From NCBI GenBank assembly GCA_900552325.1, contig URZG01000049.1, forward strand, positions 1 to 11,835: DNA of 11,835 nt. Direction: 5' to 3'. A program made the position numbers and the translations under genes. Shown here one piece after another: positions 1-8,055 of the stretch (within the stretch, counting starts at the first letter, position 1; every line of letters starts with the position of its first letter). Under the pieces are notes generated by a model, which was given only the letters and a program-made list of their open reading frames with translations, had not been told where the DNA came from and searched no databases. Source of the stretch: an uncultured Porphyromonadaceae bacterium (GTDB lineage Bacteria > Bacteroidota > Bacteroidia > Bacteroidales > Muribaculaceae).

Positions 1-718
1 AATACAGTTCACCCGTAAATTTACCGAGAACCTGCTTCGATACTTCTTTCACCGCCTCAAGTTCCGAGGGATAAGTGTAGGAGAAGGTTACTTTTCTCCC
101 GTGCAGGCTGTCGACATTCACATACTGACGCGCCACCGGCAGGAGAATACTGTCAGCCAGCCAGTAACTGAGATGCCAGGTGCCTCCCTCGTAGAAGAGC
201 TCCACATCATGGCGTGCCACCGACAGGGAATCTCCGTCGGGGAACACCATTATGCCCCTGTTCCTTACGCCGGAACATATACTGATCGAATCGGGTATAT
301 CGGGATTTGAGAAACCTACAGGATGCATATTCCGGTCGTGACTCCTGTCAGTAATGCCATATCCCAATGGCAATGCGGCGAATTTCAGCCCCTGCGAATC
401 GGCAAGCCTCATGCGGCTGTTCTCCAGACCCCATAGCCGTATGCCGCTCTTGCTTATCCTGAAATCAAGTCTTTGGCCACGCGCCGTTATATCAAATACA
501 GAATCCGCATCCGCACGCAGGCGCAAATCATATATTCCTGTTTCCAACGCGCTTGTGAGATCCCACAATGGATTGTCAAGACTGTCGGGTTCAAACATGA
601 CACCGTCCAGAATATGGCGTGTGACAATCTGGCCGGAAGTGGGTTCGGACTCCCGGGGCACATTCGCCATACTTGACAGGACGATCGGTAATAAGATGAA
701 TATCAGTAATTTCTTCAT
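1..718 (-). CDS. Unrecognised secreted protein, N-terminal 239 residues (runs off left edge)
   Basis: An open frame on the minus strand starts at ATG 718-716 and runs without a stop to base 1, so only the N-terminal 239 residues are present. The protein begins MKKLLIFILLPIVLSSMA, a typical Sec signal peptide (basic start, hydrophobic core, small residues before an A-N cleavage point near residue 18). It is therefore probably exported to the periplasm or cell surface. The rest is rich in beta-prone stretches, with segments such as LRLRADADSVFDITARG and VELFYEGGTWHLSYWLAD, suggesting a beta-sandwich or propeller-like fold; this is inference only. I do not recognise a family and see no catalytic motif. 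A strong Bacteroidetes promoter lies about 40 nt upstream (764-795), so the gene has its own transcription start. The signal peptide, the promoter and the unbroken frame all support this strand over the opposing plus-strand frames. Confidence 0.85.
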   Translation of the reverse strand, partial: MKKLLIFILLPIVLSSMANVPRESEPTSGQIVTRHILDGVMFEPDSLDNPLWDLTSALETGIYDLRLRADADSVFDITARGQRLDFRISKSGIRLWGLENSRMRLADSQGLKFAALPLGYGITDRSHDRNMHPVGFSNPDIPDSISICSGVRNRGIMVFPDGDSLSVARHDVELFYEGGTWHLSYWLADSILLPVARQYVNVDSLHGRKVTFSYTYPSELEAVKEVSKQVLGKFTGELY

Positions 719-763
719 GGATTAAAGCGCGTATATGCGGCAGTGCTGCGTGATGTGATGCCG

Positions 764-795
764 CAAATGTAGTGCATTACACGCTATAATCCAAA
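764..795 (-). promoter_or_regulatory. Bacteroidetes sigma-ABfr-type promoter for the 1-718 gene
   Basis: On the minus strand there is TTTG (795-792), a 20-bp spacer, then TACATTTG (771-764). This matches the Bacteroidetes -33/-7 consensus TTTG-N(19-23)-TAnnTTTG exactly. Transcription would start near 757, giving a leader of about 40 nt before ATG 718. The DNA just upstream (796-840) is almost pure A/T with long A-tracts and could act as an UP-like element; that role is inferred. Confidence 0.75.
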
Positions 796-825
796 TAAAA
801 TCGTAAAAAAATTAAAAAAATATAA

Positions 826-851
826 TTTTATGGTTTTTTATGGTTTTATGG
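826..851. repeat. Three copies of TTTTATGG in an A/T-rich spacer
   Basis: TTTTATGG occurs at 826-833, 836-843 and 844-851, with only two extra T's between the first and second copies. The array sits in the 144-bp gap between the transporter stop codon (863-865) and the promoter of the next minus-strand gene. It lies 12 bases past the transporter stop in the direction of transcription. No GC-rich terminator hairpin is visible in this gap. The array may be simple A/T sequence or a binding site; no function can be assigned. Confidence 0.5.
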
Positions 852-862
852 TGATATGACGG

Positions 863-2200
863 TTAGAGGAGGTCGAAGATGAAGATGGCGAGGATGGCCG
901 GGGGCGCTATGTAGCGCAGGGCTAATGTGATGGGAGCCACCCACACCGAGCGGGTGTGGCCGGGAGGGGTTAGCTCACGTCGCACTAAGTTGCGGTCGAG
1001 CACCCAGCCCACATAGAGTGAAATCAGCACGCCGCCTACCGGCAGAAGTATGTTCGACGACAGGTAGTCGAAAAGGTCGAAGATATTCATGCCTGCGATC
1101 GTACATCCGGATAACGCACTGAAACTCAGCGATGCAAGCACCGCCATTACAGTGACCACCGAGGCCACTGACACTGTGGCTTTGCCGCGGGTCATGTTCC
1201 ATTCCCCTTCGAGATAGGCTATCACCACCTCAGAAAGGGAGATGGTGGAGGTAAGCGACGCCACGAAAAGCAGGATGAAGAAGAAGGCACCCCAGATCTG
1301 GCCCCCGGGAAGCGCCATGAAGATGGAAGGCAACACCTCGAACACCAGTTTGGGACCGGCCGCCGGCTCCTGTCCGAAGGAGAAACAGGCCGGAAAAATC
1401 ACGATGCCGGCCATAATGGCCACCAGGGTGTCAAGCGCGGCGGTGATTGTGGCGGTCTTCACCAGCGAGGTCTTCGACGAGAAGTAGGAGGCGTAGGTGA
1501 TGAGCACACCCATACCGACGCTGAGCGAGAAAAACGCCTGCCCCATAGCCGACAGCAGCACCGAGGGGGTGAGCTTGCTGAAATCGGGATGGAAAAGGAA
1601 TTTCAACCCTTCGCCCGCTCCGGGCATAAGGAGGGAATTTACGCAGAACACCACCATGATCACGAACAGCAGCGGCATAAGGAGGTTGGATATACGTTCG
1701 ATGCCTTTCTGCACGCCCCGGCTGATTACCAGATAGTTGATGCATAGAAACGCGAGAGTCCACAACAGCGGGGGCCACGGCGACGACACGAAGCCGTCGA
1801 ACTGCGAATGAAGCTGGGCCTGGGTGGTGGCTCCCCCGAAGGAGGTGGCCGACTCCCAGATGTAGTTCATGCACCATCCGGCAACCACGGAGTAGAACCC
1901 CATGATGAGGAAGGAGGCGAGGATGCCTATGAAGCCGATACTCTGCCACACCCGCGAGGCACGCAGTTTACGGAACGCACCGGCCACGTTCATCCCCGTG
2001 GCGCGCCCTACCACGAACTCGGCGCATATCACCGGTATGCCGAGCACTATCACGAAGCCGATGTAGGCCAGCAGGAAAGCGCCACCTCCGTTTGCGCCGC
2101 ACTCGTAGGGGAAACGCCATATATTACCCAGCCCGACAGCCGAGCCTACTGTAGCGGCGATGACGCCGAATTTTGTAGCGAAAGCCTTTTTTGACTCCAT
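863..2200 (-). CDS. Sodium-dependent transporter, NSS/SNF family
   Basis: A 445-residue membrane protein of the neurotransmitter:sodium symporter family (LeuT fold), a Na+-driven importer of amino acids or similar substrates at the inner membrane. TM1 carries the family hallmark GSAVGLGNIWRFPYE (about 19-33), followed by NGGGAFLLAY. TM6 has FFSLSVGMG (223-231). TM8 has ASLTS (314-318). By comparison with LeuT, A21/N26 fit Na1 and G19/V22/A314/T317/S318 fit Na2, so both ion sites look intact. Hydrophobic segments fit about 11 TMs, usual for bacterial members, and the length is normal. I chose ATG 2200 rather than the upstream in-frame ATG at 2263. Residues then begin MESKKAFATKFG like relatives, and the longer form would overlap the preceding gene. 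The 34-bp gap to the DUF2007-type gene, with no recognisable promoter between them, suggests one transcript. The substrate cannot be read from sequence. Confidence 0.93.
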   Translation of the reverse strand: MESKKAFATKFGVIAATVGSAVGLGNIWRFPYECGANGGGAFLLAYIGFVIVLGIPVICAEFVVGRATGMNVAGAFRKLRASRVWQSIGFIGILASFLIMGFYSVVAGWCMNYIWESATSFGGATTQAQLHSQFDGFVSSPWPPLLWTLAFLCINYLVISRGVQKGIERISNLLMPLLFVIMVVFCVNSLLMPGAGEGLKFLFHPDFSKLTPSVLLSAMGQAFFSLSVGMGVLITYASYFSSKTSLVKTATITAALDTLVAIMAGIVIFPACFSFGQEPAAGPKLVFEVLPSIFMALPGGQIWGAFFFILLFVASLTSTISLSEVVIAYLEGEWNMTRGKATVSVASVVTVMAVLASLSFSALSGCTIAGMNIFDLFDYLSSNILLPVGGVLISLYVGWVLDRNLVRRELTPPGHTRSVWVAPITLALRYIAPPAILAIFIFDLL

Positions 2201-2234
2201 AACAATGTATTGACCGGTTTTAAACGCTGTTTGA

Positions 2235-2453
2235 TCAGTCTTTACCGAGCAGTTTTTCTGCAAGTTCCACCTTTGCGGCCGGAATCATCAGCTCAACCGG
2301 CGCCCAGGTATCGGTCATCGGATAGACTGACGAAATCGTGGCGTTGTTGACAACGCACGGCACGCCGTTTGACTGCAGCAGCCCGCGGTCGATGGCCGCC
2401 GACTCAGAATTAGAATATGTACGGAACAGTACCCAGCCCTCTTTTTCTGCCAT
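2235..2453 (-). CDS. DUF2007-type small protein
   Basis: A 72-residue soluble protein. The N-terminal WVLFRTYSNSESAAIDRGLL followed by QSNGVPCVVNN and a C-terminal VELMIPAAKVELAEKLL matches the DUF2007 family. That family has a small ferredoxin-like alpha/beta fold, often labelled putative signal-transducing protein, with no proven biochemical role. Length fits the family and the whole domain is present. No signal peptide or TM is visible. It is the first gene after the promoter at 2491-2521, with a leader of about 30 nt, and the transporter follows 34 bp downstream. The two are probably cotranscribed. Any functional link to transport is speculation. Confidence 0.85.
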   Translation of the reverse strand: MAEKEGWVLFRTYSNSESAAIDRGLLQSNGVPCVVNNATISSVYPMTDTWAPVELMIPAAKVELAEKLLGKD

Positions 2454-2490
2454 ATTACTTTAAATTAGGAAGTTTATGACTGTCTGACGG

Positions 2491-2521
2491 CAAAATTACA
2501 CTTTCATCCGGAAAATGCAAA
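2491..2521 (-). promoter_or_regulatory. Bacteroidetes-type promoter for the DUF2007/transporter unit
   Basis: On the minus strand there is TTTG (2521-2518), a 19-bp spacer and TAATTTTG (2498-2491), an exact match to TTTG-N(19-23)-TAnnTTTG. Transcription would start near 2484 and give a leader of about 30 nt to ATG 2453. The -33 box falls inside the T-run that ends the probable sufS terminator, so terminator and promoter physically overlap. Confidence 0.72.
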
Positions 2522-2574
2522 AAAACGCCCCGGAGAAATTATATCTGCCTCAGAAATTACAACAACATCGGGGC
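2519..2574 (-). terminator. Probable terminator of the suf operon
   Basis: Reading the minus strand, GCCCCG (2574-2569, spanning the last sense codons of sufS) pairs with CGGGGC (2532-2527) and is followed by a run of seven T's (2525-2519). The stem is only 6 bp and the interval between arms is about 36 nt. It is therefore a weaker candidate than a compact hairpin, although the stem-plus-T-run layout at the operon end is right. Confidence 0.45.
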
Positions 2575-3780
2575 AATCCGGTTCAGTGCGGCGATAAAGG
2601 CGCGACATTCGTCGAGGGTGTTGTAGACGGCGAAGGATGCCCTGACGGTACCCTCTATCGCCAGCCACTCCATCAGCGGCTGCGCGCAGTGGTGGCCTGT
2701 CCGCACGGCCACTCCGAGTTTGTCGAGGAGCATACCCGTATCGTAGTGGTGGGCGTCGCCGATGAGGAAGGAGATCACAGCCGCCTTGCCGGGCGCGGTG
2801 CCGAAGATACGCATCCCCGGAATCTTCATCATCTCGGCGGTGGTCCATTCCAGGAGCTCGTGCTCGTGGGCGGCGATGTTCTCTATGCCGAGCTCGTCTA
2901 TATAGTCAAGCGCCCGCGAGAAAGCGGCGATGTCGACGAAATCGGGGGTGCCTGCCTCGAACTTGAACGGGAGTTCGGCGAAAGTGGTACCCGAGAAGCT
3001 GACATGGCCGATCATCTCGCCGCCACCCTGATAGGGAGGCATCTTCTCCAGCAGCTCGCGACGCCCGTAAAGCACGCCCACGCCGCAGGGGCCATACATC
3101 TTGTGTGAGGAGAAAGTATAGAAATCCGCATCGAGGTCGCGGACGTCGATACGCGTATGTGGCGACGCCTGGGCGCCGTCGACAACCGCCACACAGCCAT
3201 GGGCGTGGGCCATGGCCACCATCTCCTTAACCGGGTTCACTGTGCCCAGCACATTGGATACGTGGCAGAACGACACCAGGCGCGTGCGGTCGGTGAACAG
3301 CGAGCGGTAGCGTTCAAGGTCAAGGGAGCCGTCGGGGTGAATCGGCACGACATCTATATGTATATCCTTGTGTCGCTGAAGGAGCTGCCAGGGCACGATA
3401 TTGGCGTGGTGCTCCATAACGGTGAGGATGATACGGTCGCCGTCGCGGAGGAACTCGCCACCGTACGACGACGCCACGAGATTGATCCCCTCGGTTGTGC
3501 CGCGCGTGAAGATCACCTCCTCCGTAGACGAGGCGTTGATATACCGCGCTACCTGCCGGCGGGTGGCCTCCATCATCTCAGTTGCCTCCTGCGAAAGGGT
3601 GTGCACGCCGCGGTGTACGTTGGCTTTATAGCCGTAATACATACGCTCCACGGCCTCGACCACACGGCGGGGCGTCTGCGATGTGGCGGTGTTGTCGAGA
3701 TAAATCAGCTGACGGCCGTAGACCTCGCGGTCAAGTACCGGATAGGCGGCACGTATTTCTTCGATTGATTTCGGGAGCAT
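2557..3780 (-). CDS. sufS: Cysteine desulfurase SufS
   Basis: A 407-residue PLP-dependent group II cysteine desulfurase that converts L-cysteine to L-alanine and leaves a persulfide on its active-site cysteine for Fe-S cluster assembly. Visible landmarks: YLDNTATSQTP near the N terminus, EHHAN (123-127, His over the cofactor), the PLP lysine K227 in SSHKMYGP, and C365 in RTGHHCAQPLM. The RTGHHC context is typical of SufS rather than IscS/NifS. E. coli SufS uses K226 and C364, so the spacing is nearly identical, and full length is present. It is the last gene of the operon, 21 bp after sufD. No sulfur-accepting partner (SufE or SufU) is encoded in this window; in Bacteroidetes a SufE encoded elsewhere is expected. 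The protein is cytoplasmic. Confidence 0.96.
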   Translation of the reverse strand: MLPKSIEEIRAAYPVLDREVYGRQLIYLDNTATSQTPRRVVEAVERMYYGYKANVHRGVHTLSQEATEMMEATRRQVARYINASSTEEVIFTRGTTEGINLVASSYGGEFLRDGDRIILTVMEHHANIVPWQLLQRHKDIHIDVVPIHPDGSLDLERYRSLFTDRTRLVSFCHVSNVLGTVNPVKEMVAMAHAHGCVAVVDGAQASPHTRIDVRDLDADFYTFSSHKMYGPCGVGVLYGRRELLEKMPPYQGGGEMIGHVSFSGTTFAELPFKFEAGTPDFVDIAAFSRALDYIDELGIENIAAHEHELLEWTTAEMMKIPGMRIFGTAPGKAAVISFLIGDAHHYDTGMLLDKLGVAVRTGHHCAQPLMEWLAIEGTVRASFAVYNTLDECRAFIAALNRIAPMLL

Positions 3781-3801
3781 GGGCTTGCGGGATATTTCGG
3801 A

Positions 3802-5159
3802 TTATTTTGAATGGCAGTCGCCGGCGGTGGCGCATGAACGGCATGAGGCGGCCTCGCCTGCGAAACGGCGCTCTATCATGTGGCGCAGCCTGTCGCGCAA
3901 CGGCTCCAGATGTATGCCGTCCACCACATCCATCATGAATGCCTGCATCAGCATTTTCCGGGCCTCGGCCAGAGGGATGCCACGTGTCTGCATGTAGAAA
4001 AGCGCCTTGGCGTCGAGTTGCCCGGTGGTGGCTCCGTGCGAACATTTCACATCGTCGTTGTAGATCAGCAGCTGCGGCTTGGAATGCATTCTCGCCGAGG
4101 TAGACGCCAGGATGTTGCGGTTGCTTTGGTACGCCTCGTTGAAGCGTGCTCCGTGACAAACCTCTATGCTACCCTCGAAAGCCCCGGTGGCAGCCTCGTC
4201 GAGCACATATTTGAAGAGCTGCGACGAGCGGCTGTGACATGAGGAATGGCGCAGCTGCGAGTTGTTGTCGATGTGCTGGCTGCCGCTGCCTATCGCCAGG
4301 CCGTTGAGATGTGTCTCGCAACCGTCGCCGGCGATGTCGATGGAGAACTCGTTGCGGGTATTGCCGTTGGAGAGGACGGCGACACATGCGTTGACCGCCG
4401 AGCGTGCGTCCTGACGCACGAACACCTGGCAATAACGCGAGGTGGCCGGTGTCGACTCCTCGAGGTCGTACCACCCCACGCGGGAATCCTCCCCGGCGAA
4501 AATCTCCACCACCTCGGAGGAAAGATACGGCGTATCGGGCCGCTGCGAGTGGTCGCATTTGAGCACCGACACCTCGGCGCCGCGTTCGGCCACAAGGAGG
4601 ATACGGCGCGGCGCCATAAACGGGAATCCGGCCGAAAAGATATTGACCAACTGCAGGGGACGCCCCAGGCGCACTCCGGCACGCACGCGGATAAAGACAC
4701 CGTCCTGCGCGAGAAGGGTGTTCAGCGCCACGCCGGGTGCGTCGGGCGATGCCAGACGTCCGTAATATTTCTCCACGAAAGCCGGATCATCTTCGGCAGC
4801 CTGCCGCAGGGAGCATACGGTCACCCCATCCGGGAGATTCTTCAGGAGTGTAGCCGACGGCACGAAACGGTCGTTGACCACCAGCCCCAGAAGCGACGAC
4901 AGATTCGGCACGTCGCAGCGGAATGTGGCGGCGATGTCGGCGGCTATCGGCATACGGTCGGGGTTGAGGCCGAAATCAGGAGCGAACATCTCCTCAACGG
5001 AGGTCTTCTCGAACCCCTCGTCGCTGCGGTCGGGCAACCTTCCGGCCTCCTCCAGGCGCCGCAGCGCCTCGGAGCGCAGGGCGTTGAGGGGCGCAGCCGA
5101 ACCGGCATCGAAACGCCCGGCGCTCTCCTTATATATATCGAGATATTGTTTCAGTGCGC

Positions 5160-5163
<4 letters not shown>
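3802..5163 (-). CDS. sufD: Fe-S cluster assembly scaffold subunit SufD
   Basis: A 453-residue SufB/SufD-family protein that pairs with SufB and binds a SufC dimer to form the cytoplasmic SufBC2D scaffold. The C-terminal half has the family core, roughly HSSCHSRSSQLFKYVLDE, then DVKCSHGATTGQLDAKALFYM, then RGIPLAEARKMLMQAFM. H376 in CSHGAT corresponds to E. coli SufD H360, proposed to help form or hold the nascent cluster with SufB. The N-terminal helical part is divergent, as usual for SufD. Its ATG overlaps the sufC stop codon (5160-5163, ATGA read on the minus strand), which favours translational coupling and matched amounts. An oddity is the extreme C terminus, which carries C441, C444 and C450 in a short CxxC-x5-C tail absent from the E. 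coli protein as I recall it. SufB, not SufD, has the scaffold cysteines, so this gene is assigned as sufD. Confidence 0.95.
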
Positions 5164-5933
<770 letters not shown>

Positions 5934-5969
5934 AAGAGTATGTTTTATCGTTTGGCGGTCGCACAGGCG

Positions 5970-7448
5970 TCAGCCCACCGACCCTTCGAGAGTTATCTGA
6001 AGAAGGCGCTGCGCCTCCACGGCGAACTCCATCGGGAGTTTGTTCATCACCTCCTTGGCATAGCCGTTGACAATCAGACCCACGGCCTCCTCGGTGGGGA
6101 TGCCGCGCTGGTTGCAGTAGAAGAGCTGTTCCTCGGAGATTTTGGATGTGGTGGCCTCGTGCTCCACGATTGCCGTGGGGTTCATCACGTCGATGTAAGG
6201 GAATGTGTGGGCGCCGCAGTCGCTCCCCAAGAGGAGGGAGTCGCACTGGGTGTAGTTGCGGGCGCCTTCGGCCGCGGGAGTCACCTTCACCAGCCCGCGG
6301 TAAGAGTTCTCGCTGTGGCCTGCCGAAATACCCTTCGACACGATTGTGGAGCGGGTGTCAGGAGCCAGGTGTATCATCTTGGTGCCGGTATCGGCTTGCT
6401 GATAGTTGCGTGTCACGGCCACGGAGTAGAACTCGCCGGTGGCGCCACGGCCGGCCAGCACACACGAGGGGTATTTCCACGTGATGGCCGAACCGGTCTC
6501 GACCTGCGTCCACGACAGTTTGGAGTAGTCGCCGCGGCATAACCCGCGTTTGGTCACGAGGTTATACACGCCGCCGCGCCCCTGCGCGTCGCCGGCATAC
6601 CAGTTCTGCACGGTGGAATATTTAACTTCGGCGCGATCCTCCACCACGATCTCCACGATGGCGGCATGAAGCTGGTTCTCATCACGCATCGGGGCGGTAC
6701 ACCCCTCGAGGTAGCTCACATACGAGTCATCGTCGGCCACGATTAGAGTGCGCTCGAACTGCCCCGTGCCGGAGGCATTGATGCGGAAATAGGTGGAAAG
6801 CTCCATAGGGCAGCGAACCCCCTTGGGTATGTAGACGAAGGAGCCGTCTGAGAACACCGCGGAGTTGAGCGCCGCGTAGAAATTATCTTTGTACGAAACC
6901 ACCGAACCGAGATATTTCTTCACCAGGTCGGGATAATCCTTTACGGCCTCGGAGATGGAGCAGAAGATTATCCCCTTCTCGGCCAGGGCCTCGCGGTGCG
7001 TGGTTTTTACGGAGACGGAGTCCATCACGGCGTCGACAGCCATTCCGGAGAGGGCTTTCTGCTCCTCCAGAGGGATACCGAGTTTGTTGAACGTGTCACG
7101 TATCTCGGGGTCTATCTCGTCGAGCGAGCCGGGAGCCTTTTTCTTGCCGGGGGCGGCATAATAGCTTATAGCCTGGAAATCAATGTCGGGCATACGCAGA
7201 TGACCCCATTTCGGCGGGGTAAGCGTAAGCCAGTGGCGGTAGGCCTTGAGACGGAAGTCCAGAAGCCATTCAGGCTCGTTCTTCTTCCGGGAGATAAGGC
7301 GCACGACCTCCTCGGAGAGCCCCACGGGGATCACATCGGTCTCCACATCGGTCACGAAACCGTATTTGTATTCACCCTCGGTGACGTCGCCGATAATGTC
7401 GGCGGAGCCGCCTTCAGGCTTTTTCTGTATATCTTCTTTATCTTTCAT
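5970..7448 (-). CDS. sufB: Fe-S cluster assembly scaffold subunit SufB
   Basis: A 492-residue scaffold on which the nascent Fe-S cluster is assembled, in complex with SufC and SufD. The family core is plain: VYIPKGVRCPMELSTYFRIN, SYLEGCTAPMRDENQLH, YTQCDSLLLGSDCGAHT, and IVEHEATTSKISEEQLFYC. C250 in LEGCTAP aligns with E. coli C254, the proposed site of initial sulfur acceptance. C402 in TQCDS aligns with C405, and E429/H430/E431 align with the E432-H433-E434 cluster-site residues. All expected functional residues are therefore present. The N-terminal extension of about 25 residues is polar. Start ATG 7448 lies 19 bp after the stop of the upstream CvpA-family gene, and no separate promoter is seen in that gap. 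Length is very close to the E. coli protein (495). Confidence 0.97.
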   Translation of the reverse strand: MKDKEDIQKKPEGGSADIIGDVTEGEYKYGFVTDVETDVIPVGLSEEVVRLISRKKNEPEWLLDFRLKAYRHWLTLTPPKWGHLRMPDIDFQAISYYAAPGKKKAPGSLDEIDPEIRDTFNKLGIPLEEQKALSGMAVDAVMDSVSVKTTHREALAEKGIIFCSISEAVKDYPDLVKKYLGSVVSYKDNFYAALNSAVFSDGSFVYIPKGVRCPMELSTYFRINASGTGQFERTLIVADDDSYVSYLEGCTAPMRDENQLHAAIVEIVVEDRAEVKYSTVQNWYAGDAQGRGGVYNLVTKRGLCRGDYSKLSWTQVETGSAITWKYPSCVLAGRGATGEFYSVAVTRNYQQADTGTKMIHLAPDTRSTIVSKGISAGHSENSYRGLVKVTPAAEGARNYTQCDSLLLGSDCGAHTFPYIDVMNPTAIVEHEATTSKISEEQLFYCNQRGIPTEEAVGLIVNGYAKEVMNKLPMEFAVEAQRLLQITLEGSVG

Positions 7449-7467
7449 TAGACAGACTGATATTCTG

Positions 7468-7947
7468 TTAACAACCTTGCGCCCAGCCGAGAACGGCAGG
7501 ACCGAGATCCACGATGAAGAGGGCTATCCGCCCCCCGGCAAGCCGCGACAGGTTCTCATAATGGGTGTCGGGACTCAGCACAAGCCAGAAGTTGAGCACC
7601 AGACTCAGCACCAGCAGCCACTGGAAAAGGGAGAAAAGCGCCCCTATCACCCTGTCGAAGAATCCCAGGTGCAGCGAATGTGCCACACTCTTGATCAGGC
7701 GGCACAACAGACGCACCGACACATAGCCGATGATGAACAGCAGCACGTATGCCAGAGTCTTGTCCATCATGTCGGGCACACCTCCTCCAGCTATCAGCTG
7801 AGCCAGCGGCGAACCCGCCAGCCGGCACAGCAGCACCGCGAACAGCACGGCGCCCAACGCGCCGGCCTGCACGATGATACCGCGCCACCACCCGTAGCCG
7901 AGCGACCCGGCGGCAACCAATATTATTATAATATCCAAAGAGGTCAT
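7468..7947 (-). CDS. CvpA-family membrane protein heading the suf operon
   Basis: A 159-residue integral membrane protein with about four hydrophobic segments (roughly 4-18, 24-41, 64-84, 101-124). The glycine-rich N terminus GYGWWRGIIVQAGALGAV and the later FFDRVIGALFSLFQW are typical of the CvpA (colicin V production) family. E. coli CvpA is required for colicin V production from its plasmid and has been linked to envelope stress survival; the molecular activity is unknown. Here it is the first gene of the operon, 19 bp before sufB, with a TAACTTTG -10 box upstream. From memory, this CvpA-SufBCDS order recurs in Bacteroidetes, so the link seems conserved rather than accidental, but its meaning is unclear. 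The family call is confident; strict orthology to E. coli cvpA is not claimed. Confidence 0.88.
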   Translation of the reverse strand: MTSLDIIIILVAAGSLGYGWWRGIIVQAGALGAVLFAVLLCRLAGSPLAQLIAGGGVPDMMDKTLAYVLLFIIGYVSVRLLCRLIKSVAHSLHLGFFDRVIGALFSLFQWLLVLSLVLNFWLVLSPDTHYENLSRLAGGRIALFIVDLGPAVLGWAQGC

Positions 7948-7969
7948 TTGGTTCTCGGTTTAGCAACCG

Positions 7970-7977
7970 CAAAGTTA
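7970..7977 (-). promoter_or_regulatory. -10 box TAACTTTG for the CvpA-suf operon
   Basis: The minus strand carries TAACTTTG (7977-7970), an exact TAnnTTTG match, 22 bp before ATG 7947. No TTTG is found at the expected spacing of about 19-23 bp upstream, so the -33 element is missing or degenerate. This could mean a weak or activator-dependent promoter. I see no obvious IscR-like or other operator. Confidence 0.6.
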
Positions 7978-8021
7978 CGAATTTAACATCATAGTCGCCT
8001 CCTACTCCCGTCAAAATTTAT

Positions 8022-8029
8022 TAACTTTG
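8022..8029 (+). promoter_or_regulatory. -10 box TAACTTTG for the Sel1-repeat gene pair
   Basis: The plus strand carries TAACTTTG at 8022-8029, an exact TAnnTTTG match, 26 bp before ATG 8056. As with the opposing suf promoter, no TTTG stands at the normal -33 distance. The two identical -10 boxes face away from each other with 44 bp between them, so the two transcripts diverge from a shared control region. Confidence 0.62.
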
Positions 8030-8055
8030 CCTTATACAATCACAAGGTTACCACT

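Noticed and set aside
354..725. 123-codon plus-strand frame at the left end
   Set aside because: It opposes the truncated secreted-protein gene, which has a signal peptide, an exact promoter and an unbroken frame to the window edge.
2201..2263. Upstream in-frame start for the transporter (21 extra residues)
   Set aside because: The extension is polar, unlike family N termini, and would overlap the DUF2007-type gene. ATG 2200 gives the normal MESKKAF start.
2515..3768. Long plus-strand frames opposite sufS (2515-3108, 3157-3768)
   Set aside because: Antisense shadows of a fully conserved gene, with no motif of their own.
7452..7468. ACAGA/TCTGT inverted repeat between the CvpA-family gene and sufB
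   Set aside because: Arms of only 5 bp with a 7-nt gap and no T-run; too weak to call an attenuator or operator.
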